Assembly (NCBI GenBank): GCA_964242215.1
Contig: CAXTCJ010000007.1
Coordinates: 1 to 64,000, forward strand
From: LMUY01 sp964242215
GTDB lineage: Bacteria > Pseudomonadota > Alphaproteobacteria > Acetobacterales > Acetobacteraceae
Length of the DNA stretch: 64,000 nucleotides
Direction of reading: 5' to 3'
Part shown: positions 9,956 through 17,567 of the stretch, piece by piece
Numbering within the stretch: position 1 is the first letter of the stretch
Layout: every line of letters starts with the position of its first letter
The notes under the pieces: model-generated
What the model saw: the letters and a program-made list of their open reading frames with translations, nothing else
Database searches by the model: none
What the model was told of the DNA's origin: nothing
Translations under genes and position numbers: made by a program

Positions 9956-11149
9956 ATGGCGGGCGATCTGTTGCTGAGGGACGTACGCCCGATGGGCGGT
10001 GCGGCCACCACTATCCTGATCCAGGCGGGCCGCATCGCTGCGACGGGCATGCCGGCGCCGGCCGGGATTGCGACGCTGGATTGCGGCGGCCGCATCGCGT
10101 TGCCCGGGCTGGTGGAGGCGCATACCCATCTGGACAAGTCGTTGTTGGGTTTGCCCTGGTATCGCAACGAGGTCGGGCCCCGCCTGGTCGACAAGATCAG
10201 CAACGAGCGCGCCGTCCGCCGCACCCTGCCGATCGACCCGCGGCAGCAATCCGCCCGGCAGGCAGCCCAAACGGTTGGCTACGGCGCCACCCACATCCGC
10301 ACCCATGTCGACGTGGACACCGAGTGTGGTGTCGCAGGAATCGAGGGTTTGCTGGCGACCCGCGCCGCCTTGGCAGACTACGTCGGCATCGACCTGGTGG
10401 CATTCCCGCAGAGTGGCCTATTGATCCGGCCGGGCACGCTGGCGCTGATGGAGCAGGCACTGCGCCTCGGCGCGGAGACGGTGGGTGGGCTCGATCCCTG
10501 TGCTATAGACCGCGATCCGAAGGGCCATTTGGACGCCGTGTTCGGCCTGGCCGAGCGGTTCGGCCGGGGGGTAGACATCCACCTGCACGAAACCGGCGAA
10601 ATGGGCGCGTTCTCGATGGAGTTGATCATCGAGCGCAGCCGCGCGCTGGGCATGGCCGGACGGGTCATGATCAGCCACGCCTTCTGCCTCGGCATGCCCG
10701 ACCCGGCCATCACCGAACCGCTGATCGCCGCCCTGGCCGAAGCCGGCATTGCCATCTGCACCACAGCCCCCGCGTCCCGCCCCGTACCCGCGGTGAAGCG
10801 CCTGGTAGCGGCCGGCGTGGTGGTCTGCGCTGGCAGTGACGGCATCCGGGACACCTGGGGGCCGTACGGAAACGGCGACATGCTGGAACGCGCCATGTTC
10901 GTCGGCCTGCGCAACAATCTCCGCCGCGACGACGAGTTGGCGCTGGCACTGGACACCTGCTCCGGCGGGGGCGCGAAAGCGCTCGGCCTCGCGGATTACG
11001 GTTTGGAGCCGGGTTGCTGGGGCGACGTCCTGCTCGTGGCGGCCGAGACCGTGGCGGAGGCCGTGGCACAACGCCCGGCGGGCCGTATCGTGCTGCGCCG
11101 GGGCCGGGTGGTGGCGCAGGATAGCCAGCCAATGTTCCCCGTGGCGTGA
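9956..11149 (+). CDS. Cytosine deaminase-like amidohydrolase
   Basis: A 397-residue metal-dependent hydrolase of the amidohydrolase superfamily, cytosine deaminase / isopropylammelide hydrolase branch. Metal-binding motifs are all visible: HTHLDKS near residue 59, a conserved IHLHETGE (HxxE), ISHAFCLG and the late GSDGIRDTWGPYGNGDML, which matches the active-site Asp region of CodA-type enzymes. The predicted reaction is hydrolytic deamination of a pyrimidine- or triazine-like ring in the cytoplasm; the exact substrate is not known. No permease or regulator of pyrimidine salvage is next to it. It ends 67 bp from the convergent small gene at 11217. Confidence 0.85.
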   Translation: MAGDLLLRDVRPMGGAATTILIQAGRIAATGMPAPAGIATLDCGGRIALPGLVEAHTHLDKSLLGLPWYRNEVGPRLVDKISNERAVRRTLPIDPRQQSARQAAQTVGYGATHIRTHVDVDTECGVAGIEGLLATRAALADYVGIDLVAFPQSGLLIRPGTLALMEQALRLGAETVGGLDPCAIDRDPKGHLDAVFGLAERFGRGVDIHLHETGEMGAFSMELIIERSRALGMAGRVMISHAFCLGMPDPAITEPLIAALAEAGIAICTTAPASRPVPAVKRLVAAGVVVCAGSDGIRDTWGPYGNGDMLERAMFVGLRNNLRRDDELALALDTCSGGGAKALGLADYGLEPGCWGDVLLVAAETVAEAVAQRPAGRIVLRRGRVVAQDSQPMFPVA

Positions 11150-11171
11150 CCGTCACTGCTTGCAGGCTGCC

Positions 11172-11198
11172 CTCGGCCGTCGCGTGAGCTTGGCCGAG
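11172..11198. terminator. Hairpin between convergent genes
   Basis: CTCGGCC (11172-11178) and GGCCGAG (11192-11198) form a 7-bp stem with a 13-nt loop, midway between the convergent ends of the deaminase-like gene and the small ElaB-like gene. No T-run is present, so termination is only a possibility. Confidence 0.3.
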
Positions 11199-11216
11199 AG
11201 CGCCCGTATCGATTGC

Positions 11217-11570
11217 TTAGCGCCGTGCGATGAGCATCCCCAAGATCAGGCCCAGCCCGCCCGCGGCCAGTAACGCCGTCAGTGGCCTCTCGCGCACGAA
11301 GTCCGTCGCTTGGTCCGCGGTGATACCGTGCTCCGCGAGCTGGCCGCGAGCCTGGCCCGCCATGTCAGAGATGGACGACGAAGCCTTGCCGGCGGCGTCC
11401 CGCGCCTGGCTCGCGAGCTTGCTGACCGTGTCGGACACTCCGTCGATCGGCGACTTCGTGCTGGGCGCACCCGTCGTGCTGGCAGCTGGGTTACTGCTCG
11501 ACGTAGCAGCGTCTTTACTGTGAGCTGCCAGAGCCGGAGCGGCGCCGCCTTCGATATGCTTGTCGTCCAT
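11217..11570 (-). CDS. ElaB/YqjD (DUF883)-like membrane-anchored protein
   Basis: A 117-residue protein with a low-complexity Ala/Ser/Thr N-terminus, an amphipathic helical middle (repeats of SKLASQARDAAGK type) and a C-terminal glycine-rich hydrophobic helix ending in GMLIARR. This is the architecture of ElaB/YqjD proteins, which anchor in the inner membrane by the C-terminus and, in E. coli, bind ribosomes in stationary phase. I chose the second ATG (11570) because GGAGG lies 5 nt before it; the upstream ATG at 11582 overlaps that ribosome site. The family link is by architecture and tail motif. Confidence 0.75.
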   Translation of the reverse strand: MDDKHIEGGAAPALAAHSKDAATSSSNPAASTTGAPSTKSPIDGVSDTVSKLASQARDAAGKASSSISDMAGQARGQLAEHGITADQATDFVRERPLTALLAAGGLGLILGMLIARR

Positions 11571-11713
11571 GGAAGCCTCCATTTGGGTTCGAGATAGTCT
11601 TGCAACGCAGCCCGGCCGTCAGGGTCGCATCGTGAGTCGCCATTTGGTGGAGCGGCTGGTGAGGCGTCCAGCGGACGAAGTTGTGCCTCACGCGATCGCG
11701 AGACAGGCCACTG

Positions 11714-13630
11714 TCATCGGCTAGTGCGGGGCGCCTCGACCTCCGGTGGCGCGTCGCCGCCGCGACCGATAACGCGGTAGATTCGGTTGCGGGAGACGCC
11801 GAGCCGCCGTGCGCTTTCACTCAGATTGCCGCCGGTCTCCCGCAGAGCCGTGGTGATCCTCTCGTGGACGGTCCCCTGCAGGCTCTGCGCCGGATGCGCG
11901 ACGGTCCGGCCAGCGCCCGCCTCCAGCAATCCCGCAACCGCGTGTTCGTCGAACAGGCCGGCAGGGTCTAGTAGGGTCAGGCGGTTCAGCATGTTACGAA
12001 GCTGCCGAACGTTACCGGGCCAGGCGTGCTGCCGGATCCTGTCCACTGCACCCGGCGTCAGCCTGGCGGCGGGTGCGATGTCGGCCAGCAGGTGACTGAC
12101 GATCTGCGGCATATCCTGGCGCGCCCGTAGCGGTGGCAGCAGCACGTCCACGGCGCCCAGCCGGTGGAACAAGTCGGCGCGGAAACGGCCGGCAACGACC
12201 GCTTGGTCCAGGTCGGCGTTGGTCGCCGCGATCAGCAACACGTCCGCCTGGCGCACGGGGCCGCCGCCGACAGGTCGCACTGTCCAGTCGTCCAGTAAAC
12301 GCAACAGCACGGTCTGCCGAGCCAGCGGCATGTCACCGATCTCGTCCAGGAACAACGTCCCGCCGTTAGCCTCCCAGACCAGCCCGTGCGCGCCGCCGCG
12401 CCGTGCGCCGGTGAAGGCGCCCTCAGCATGGCCGAACAGTTCCGCCTCGATCAGGCTGTCGGACAGAGCGGCGCAGTTCACCGGGATGAAGGCACCCGGT
12501 CGCCGGCTGGCCTGGTGCGCATAGCGGGCGAGCTGTTCCTTGCCAGTCCCGGTTTCGCCGCGAATGAGAATCGGCAGGGTTCGTTGTGCGGCCGAGGCAA
12601 CGATGCGCAACGCGGTCACGACCGCCGGGTCGTCTGCAACGAAACCGGCAGCTGCGACCGGAGCCGTAATCGTCCGGTCTCGCCCGCGTCGTGGCGGTGC
12701 AGGTGGCACCGGAACGATCACCGGGCGCAGCGTCTCGATCACCGCGATGAAGGAACTGCCGACACGATCCTCGAGCAGGAGCGGCCCGCCACGGCGTGCG
12801 CACTCCATCATCCGGGCGAAGCTCACGCGGAACACGTCGTCGAAGTGCCGGCCTGGCAGCGCGGGCAGGCCCTGCAGTAGAAAACGCGCCTGCCGATTGA
12901 CCCCGATCACAACGCCGCTCGGCGCCAGCGCCAGAAGCCCGGCGCTAAGGGTGTGCAGATACTCGCCGCGATTGTGGAAGGCGATGACGACATCTGCACC
13001 ATGATGCTTGCGGAACAGCCCATTCTCCACCTGCGTCGCGGCCATGCCGACGAGCGCCGTGGTGTGCTGTTGGCGCGAGCCGCATTGCGACGACGCGTCC
13101 ATTACCCCGGCGAGCTTGCCGTCGGGCCCGAAGATCGGCGAGGCGGTACAGGTCAGCGTGCCGTGACGGGAAAAGAAATGCTCGCCGCCATGCACTGTCA
13201 CCGCTTGGCCGAGCAGCGCCGTCGTGCCCAGTGCATTGGTGCCGCACAGTCGTTCCGTCCAAAGCGTTCCAGGGCGGATGTTGGCGGTTTTCGCCTCGGT
13301 GCCAAAGCTGGTGTCGAAGACCGTTTCCAGCAGAACGCCATCTGCGTCGGCAAAGGCGATCAGAAAATTCGAGCCGGCGATCTGGCGATACAACGCCTGC
13401 ATCTCGGCCAGTGCCAGGAGACGCACCAACCCGGCGCGATCGCGGGCAGCGGAGAGGTCCTGCTCTTGGATCCGTTCCAGGGAGATCGGCTTGTGCGGGT
13501 CGAGCCCAACTTCCAAGCAACGCTGCCAGCTTGCGGAAATCTCGGGTGTTAGCAGCTCAGCAGGCGCAATCCCCTGACGCTCCAACAATGTGCGTGCGCG
13601 GCTGAGCCGTTCGGCTGCGACATTCAGCAT
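11714..13630 (-). CDS. Sigma-54-dependent activator, AcoR/MimR type
   Basis: A 638-residue enhancer-binding transcription activator. An N-terminal helical and GAF-like sensory part (about 60-215) precedes the AAA+ domain with Walker A GETGTGKE (358-365), the sigma-54 contact loop GAFTGA (404-409) and Walker B LFLDEIGD. A Fis-type helix-turn-helix ends the protein (NLSESARRLGVSRNRIYR). The start at 13630 is preceded by GGAGGGG; the frame is open further upstream but without a ribosome site. The gene is divergent from the alcohol dehydrogenase operon, whose -24/-12 promoter and TGT-N11-ACA elements lie in the shared 299-bp gap. It probably senses a substrate or product of the alkane/ketone pathway. 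Confidence 0.88.
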   Translation of the reverse strand: MLNVAAERLSRARTLLERQGIAPAELLTPEISASWQRCLEVGLDPHKPISLERIQEQDLSAARDRAGLVRLLALAEMQALYRQIAGSNFLIAFADADGVLLETVFDTSFGTEAKTANIRPGTLWTERLCGTNALGTTALLGQAVTVHGGEHFFSRHGTLTCTASPIFGPDGKLAGVMDASSQCGSRQQHTTALVGMAATQVENGLFRKHHGADVVIAFHNRGEYLHTLSAGLLALAPSGVVIGVNRQARFLLQGLPALPGRHFDDVFRVSFARMMECARRGGPLLLEDRVGSSFIAVIETLRPVIVPVPPAPPRRGRDRTITAPVAAAGFVADDPAVVTALRIVASAAQRTLPILIRGETGTGKEQLARYAHQASRRPGAFIPVNCAALSDSLIEAELFGHAEGAFTGARRGGAHGLVWEANGGTLFLDEIGDMPLARQTVLLRLLDDWTVRPVGGGPVRQADVLLIAATNADLDQAVVAGRFRADLFHRLGAVDVLLPPLRARQDMPQIVSHLLADIAPAARLTPGAVDRIRQHAWPGNVRQLRNMLNRLTLLDPAGLFDEHAVAGLLEAGAGRTVAHPAQSLQGTVHERITTALRETGGNLSESARRLGVSRNRIYRVIGRGGDAPPEVEAPRTSR

Positions 13631-13768
13631 AGCCCCTCCGCAGTCGCCTTTACAGCAACTATTCTTGTCGGGCCGGGCGTCGAGGCACGGCCGATGCGAA
13701 AACCTTAGGACGATCCGCAGCCATTCAACAACCATTTGATAGCAGCACGGCCCCTTGGACATGCGGGT

Positions 13769-13819
13769 TGTTCCGTTTCGAAACACTCGCTCCGCGATAA
13801 GTTGTGGCGATCCGCAACG
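13769..13819 (+). promoter_or_regulatory. Putative enhancer sites for the sigma-54 activator (adh promoter)
   Basis: A near-palindrome TGTTCCGTTTCGAAACA (13769-13785) fits TGT-N11-ACA and matches 14 of 17 positions of the reverse complement of the element at 17292-17308 upstream of the monooxygenase operon. A weaker copy, TGTGGCGATCCGCAACG, lies at 13803-13819 with centres 34 bp apart. Both are about 60-105 bp upstream of the -12 element, the normal place for an enhancer-binding protein. Confidence 0.55.
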
Positions 13820-13859
13820 GTCATTCTCCACAACTCGCTGATTCTCTGAGCAAAACGAT

Positions 13860-13876
13860 TTGGCATGGTCGTTGCT
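13860..13876 (+). promoter_or_regulatory. Sigma-54 promoter of the adh operon
   Basis: TTGGCATGGTCGTTGCT matches the -24/-12 consensus TGGCACG-N4-TTGCW with exact spacing (GG at 13862-13863, GC at 13874-13875). The expected transcript start is about 13887, leaving a leader of about 43 nt before the ATG at 13930. Two sigma-54 activator genes in the same island support the call. Confidence 0.75.
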
Positions 13877-13929
13877 GATCTATGTCGACAAGAGCAGCAC
13901 TACGTTCGCCTGTTGGGAAAGGAGCAGCC

Positions 13930-14973
13930 ATGAAAGCGGCAGTACTCGAGCACTATGACGAGGCGCTCACGGCCGACCAATTTGTCCGCTACATGGACGT
14001 TCCCGATCCCACGATCGAAAAGCCGACCGACGTTATCGTCCGGATCGGCGGCGCTGGCGTTTGCCGCACCGACCTGCATGTGATCGAGGGTATCTGGCGC
14101 AGCCAAGTGGACGTGAAGCTGCCCTACATCATGGGCCACGAGAATGCCGGCTGGGTCGAGGCCGTCGGCAAAGGCGTCGAGAGCGTAAAGGTCGGCGACG
14201 CGGTGATTTGCCATCCGCTGGTCACCAGCGGCTATTGCCTGGCCTGCCGCCGCGGCGACGACATGCATGCGACGGGTTCGTCGTTCCCCGGCATCAACGC
14301 CAATGGCGGCTATGCTCAATATCTGCTGACGGGTGAGCGCTCGCTCATCAAGCTGCCGAAGTCGCTCGCGCCGAAAGATGTGGCCCCCTACACCGATGCC
14401 GGGTTGACCGCGTATCGCGCGGCAAAGAAGGCATCACGCCATCTGCTGCCGGGTGAGTATGCGGTGATCATCGGCGCTGGCGGCCTCGGCCATATCGGCA
14501 TTCAGGTGCTGCATGCTCTGTGTGCGGCGGAGATCATCGTCATCGACCGGTCGGAAACCGCGCTGGCCTTGGCGAAGGAATGCGGCGCGCATCATCTGGT
14601 GAAGGGCGACGGCAACGAGGTCGCCGCGGTGATGGAGCTAACCGGCGGCAACGGCGCCGAGGCGGTGATCGATTTCGTCGGCGAGGGAAGCGCTGTGGCC
14701 GATGGCATCGCGATGACGCGCGGTGGCGGCTATTATTACATCGTCGGCTATGGCGGGAAGATCGAGCTTCCGACCATCGACATGATCACATCCGAGAAGA
14801 CCATCGTCGGCAACTTGGTGGGCACCTATCCCGAATTGGTGGAGTTGATGGCGCTCGCCGATCGCGGCCTGGTCAATCTGGTCACGCGTGAATACCGGCT
14901 GGAAAACGCCAATCAGGCACTGAAGGATCTGCATCACGGCAGGATCAAGGGACGGGCGGTGCTCGTGCCATGA
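13930..14973 (+). CDS. Zinc-type alcohol dehydrogenase of the propane/2-propanol pathway
   Basis: A 347-residue medium-chain NAD(P)-dependent alcohol dehydrogenase. The catalytic zinc region is intact (CRTDLH and GHENAGWVEAVGKGV), and the nucleotide site is IGAGGLGHIG. The structural-zinc lobe looks eroded: where relatives have four Cys, this protein has only the middle pair (YCLAC), with Ser and Ala in the outer positions. The ATG at 13930 has AAAGGAG upstream and is preferred over the longer frame from 13882. It heads a sigma-54-driven operon, overlaps the CobW gene by ATGA, and probably oxidises the alcohol made by the downstream di-iron monooxygenase. The match to propanol-type enzymes is by context. 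Confidence 0.85.
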   Translation: MKAAVLEHYDEALTADQFVRYMDVPDPTIEKPTDVIVRIGGAGVCRTDLHVIEGIWRSQVDVKLPYIMGHENAGWVEAVGKGVESVKVGDAVICHPLVTSGYCLACRRGDDMHATGSSFPGINANGGYAQYLLTGERSLIKLPKSLAPKDVAPYTDAGLTAYRAAKKASRHLLPGEYAVIIGAGGLGHIGIQVLHALCAAEIIVIDRSETALALAKECGAHHLVKGDGNEVAAVMELTGGNGAEAVIDFVGEGSAVADGIAMTRGGGYYYIVGYGGKIELPTIDMITSEKTIVGNLVGTYPELVELMALADRGLVNLVTREYRLENANQALKDLHHGRIKGRAVLVP

Positions 14974-15938
14974 CCACCGCCGCCAGCGACCGCCGAGTGC
15001 CGGTGACCGTGCTGACAGGCTTCCTCGGTGCCGGCAAGACCACCCTGCTCAACCGGATCCTGTCGCAGGCGCAGGGCCGGCGCTATGCGGCGATCGTTAA
15101 TGAATTCGGCGAGTTGGGGATCGATGGCGGCCTGGTGGTTGCGGCAGATGAGGAGGTGTTCGAGCTGAACAATGGCTGCGTCTGCTGCAAGGTGCGCGGC
15201 GATCTGCTGCGCGTTCTGGGCGGCCTGGTGAAGCGGCCGGGCCGGTTCGACGGGGTCCTGATCGAGACCTCGGGCCTCGCCGACCCGGCGCCGGTGGCCC
15301 AAACCTTTTTCTCCGACGACTTGATCCGTCAGCATACGCGGCTGGACAGTATCGTGTGTGTTGCCGACGCGCGGCACTTCCAGCAGAGCCTGACGGAGAG
15401 TCGCGAGGCCAAGGAGCAGGTGGCCCTCGCCGACACGATCCTGCTGAATAAGACGGATCTGGTCGATGCGCCCGGGCGGGAGGCGGCGGAGATATCGGCG
15501 CGCCGGGTCAATCCGTCCGCCCGTCTGCTGCACGGCGTGCGTGCGGGCGTCGATATGGCAGCAGTGCTGGATCGCGGTGCCTACGATCCCTCGCGGTTGG
15601 AATTGGCCGACCATTCCCATGACCGCTTTCACAGCAGCGATATCGACTGTGTTTCATTGCGCATGCAGCAGCCCCTGGATCGCAGCCGTTTCATGGCCTG
15701 GCTGCAGCGCCTGGTGATGGAGCAGGGACAGGATCTGCTGCGTGCCAAGGGCATTGTGAGCCTGGCCGGTGCCGATCGCCGCCTGGTGTTCCAGGGCGTT
15801 CACATGATGATGGACACCGAGATGGACCGCGTCTGGCGCGAGGACGAGACGCGTGACAGCCGGCTGGTGTTCATCGGCCGCAACCTCGATCGCGACGATC
15901 TGTCGCAAGGTCTGCATCACTGCGGGGCCGATCAATGA
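14970..15938 (+). CDS. CobW/COG0523 G3E GTPase, metal chaperone
   Basis: A 322-residue P-loop GTPase of the G3E family. Walker A GFLGAGKTTLLNRIL lies near residues 15-29, the metal-binding GCVCC motif is near residues 70-74, followed by ETSGLADP and the guanine motif NKTD. The C-terminal CobW domain is present, with a short HDRFHSSD segment in the linker. Members load or traffic Zn, Co or Fe for client enzymes. It overlaps the alcohol dehydrogenase (ATGA) and the WD40 gene (ATGA), so translational coupling is likely. A client is expected nearby: the zinc dehydrogenase or the di-iron monooxygenase. Which metal it carries cannot be decided from the sequence. Confidence 0.87.
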   Translation: MTTAASDRRVPVTVLTGFLGAGKTTLLNRILSQAQGRRYAAIVNEFGELGIDGGLVVAADEEVFELNNGCVCCKVRGDLLRVLGGLVKRPGRFDGVLIETSGLADPAPVAQTFFSDDLIRQHTRLDSIVCVADARHFQQSLTESREAKEQVALADTILLNKTDLVDAPGREAAEISARRVNPSARLLHGVRAGVDMAAVLDRGAYDPSRLELADHSHDRFHSSDIDCVSLRMQQPLDRSRFMAWLQRLVMEQGQDLLRAKGIVSLAGADRRLVFQGVHMMMDTEMDRVWREDETRDSRLVFIGRNLDRDDLSQGLHHCGADQ

Positions 15939-17080
15939 GCCTGCCGCCGCGTGCCCCGCCCCCGCCGCTGCTGGACGTGCTCGGCGCGCAATGGGCGCTG
16001 GATGTGCCGGTTGTGGGTGTCGCATGGGATGGTGATTGCGCAGGGTTCGCGCTGGGCGACGGTTCGGTTGCGATCGGGCGGTCGGATTGGGACGGCGCCG
16101 CCAGGCTGGAGCGGGTCGATGGTGGTACGCACCTCACCCCGGCAACGGCAGGGCCGCCGCCGCTAATTCGCCAGCGCGTGCATGACGGCGCGTGCCTGTC
16201 GATTGCGGCGCAGCCCGGCCGCGGATTTATGACGGGCGGCGATGACGGCGCCGTGGTGCAGATCGGTTGCAACGGCACTGCCGAAGCTATGGCACAGCAT
16301 CCCGGCGATTGGGTCACGCATGTCGCGGCCGGTGCGGGCTGCTATGCGGTGGCGGCCGGCCGACGCGTCCACATTGCCAGCCGTGGCGGTACGCACGTGC
16401 TGGAGCTCCCGGCCTCCGCCACGGCGCTCGCCTTCGACCGGTCGGGCGCGCAACTCGCCGTCGCCTATTATCGCGGTGCGACGTTATGGACGCCCGACAG
16501 GGCGCGTCGGCTGGTGACGCCGGGCTGCCCGTTGTCGCTGGCCTGGAGCCCGGATGGCCGATACGTGGTGTGCGGGCTGCAGGAAAACGCGCTGCATGGC
16601 TGGCGCGTGGCGGATGGTGGCGATATCGAGATGGGTGGCTATCCCGGTCAGCCGCGCTCGCTGTCGTTCGCTGGGAATGGCGCTCTGCTGGCCAGCAGCG
16701 GTGCCCCGCAGGTGGTGTGCTGGCGCTTCGATCCGCCGGCTGGCGGCCAACCGATCGAGTGCGGCTTGCCCAACAGTCGCCTGCCGGTGTGCGCGGTCGC
16801 CTTCCATCCGCGCTACCCGATGGTTGCGGCGGGTTATCACAACGGTGCGGTGCTGCTGTGCCAACCCGGCACGGATGATGTGCTGTTCGTCAAGGGATCG
16901 TCGGGCGGCTCGGTCAACGCGCTCGCCTGGTCGAGTGACGGCTCGCGGTTGGCCGTGGGAACGCAGGGTGGCGAGTTGGGATTGGTCAACCTGCCTGGCC
17001 TGCTATTCCGCTTCGACCGGGTCTCGACGGCAGTCGGCCAAGCCGGCTTAACACCACCCCAGCGGGCGGCAGTGGCATGA
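15935..17080 (+). CDS. WD40 beta-propeller protein
   Basis: A 381-residue protein built of about seven WD40-like blades, recognisable from repeated units such as LAWSPDGRYVVCGLQ, VAFHPRYPMVAAGYHNG and LAWSSDGSRLAVGTQGGELGLV. No signal peptide or catalytic motif is seen, so a cytoplasmic scaffold role is likely. It overlaps both neighbours by 4 nt (ATGA). CobW GTPases next to WD40 propellers occur in other proteobacteria, which suggests a functional pair in metal delivery; here the pair sits between an alcohol dehydrogenase and a monooxygenase. The precise role is unknown. Confidence 0.75.
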   Translation: MSLPPRAPPPPLLDVLGAQWALDVPVVGVAWDGDCAGFALGDGSVAIGRSDWDGAARLERVDGGTHLTPATAGPPPLIRQRVHDGACLSIAAQPGRGFMTGGDDGAVVQIGCNGTAEAMAQHPGDWVTHVAAGAGCYAVAAGRRVHIASRGGTHVLELPASATALAFDRSGAQLAVAYYRGATLWTPDRARRLVTPGCPLSLAWSPDGRYVVCGLQENALHGWRVADGGDIEMGGYPGQPRSLSFAGNGALLASSGAPQVVCWRFDPPAGGQPIECGLPNSRLPVCAVAFHPRYPMVAAGYHNGAVLLCQPGTDDVLFVKGSSGGSVNALAWSSDGSRLAVGTQGGELGLVNLPGLLFRFDRVSTAVGQAGLTPPQRAAVA

Positions 17081-17253
17081 ACGAAGAAGGTGTCTCGAAA
17101 GACCGGCTGTTCGAGAAACTCGGCAACCTCGCCGACGAGATGATCGCCGCCCATGGCAAGGACTTTACCATGGGGGCACTGGTGCTGGCCGCGCGCTTTA
17201 TTGCCGAGGGCAAGCCGGTTGGTCCGCGGCCACTTGAGGAGACGCGGCAATGA
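17077..17253 (+). CDS. Small 58-residue protein of the adh operon
   Basis: An ATG overlapping the WD40 stop codon (ATGA at 17077-17080) opens a 58-codon frame ending at TGA 17251-17253. The product begins MNEEGVSKDRLFEKLGNLAD, is mostly helical and charged, and contains HGKDFTMGALVLAARFIAEG. The 4-nt overlap repeats the spacing of the two preceding gene pairs, which is the main support for its being real. I recognise no domain. It could be a small partner of the WD40/CobW pair. Confidence 0.6.
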   Translation: MNEEGVSKDRLFEKLGNLADEMIAAHGKDFTMGALVLAARFIAEGKPVGPRPLEETRQ

Positions 17254-17260
17254 TCGCTGC

Positions 17261-17308
17261 CGTCGCAGAACGGGACGCCCGGAACGCGATGTGTTGCAAA
17301 ACGGGACA
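17261..17308 (+). promoter_or_regulatory. Putative paired enhancer sites of the monooxygenase promoter
   Basis: TGTTGCAAAACGGGACA (17292-17308) fits TGT-N11-ACA, and its reverse complement matches the adh-side element at 13769-13785 in 14 of 17 bases. A second copy, CGTCGCAGAACGGGACG (17261-17277), shares the GCA.AACGGGAC core. Their centres are 31 bp apart, about three helical turns, and they lie 75-125 bp upstream of the -12 element. Confidence 0.55.
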
Positions 17309-17370
17309 TGATGCGGCGCAGCATATTTGCGACTTGCTACAATGGCCGACATTTCCTTTGCATGTTCTTG

Positions 17371-17386
17371 TGGTACGGCGTTTGCT
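17371..17386 (+). promoter_or_regulatory. Sigma-54 promoter of the monooxygenase operon
   Basis: TGGTACGGCGTTTGCT matches TGGCACG-N4-TTGCW with exact spacing (GG 17372-17373, GC 17384-17385). The inferred start is near 17397, leaving a leader of about 170 nt before the ATG at 17568. A 12-bp direct repeat CTACTTAGGGAA lies at 17385-17396 and again at 17467-17478 in the leader. A 12-codon mini-frame starts at 17437; I cannot say if it is translated. Confidence 0.7.
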
Positions 17387-17567
17387 ACTTAGGGAACGGT
17401 ATCGCTGGGCTAACAGGATACTGACTTTAGACACCATGATACTGCGTTGCAGGGATCCCCGGACGTCTACTTAGGGAAGATACGACAGAAATACTGAGGT
17501 TGTTTCTCTCGCTTAGCCGTTCGACGGGATTACTGGCGACGAGCAAGGCAACAGGAGGAGTTCCAAG

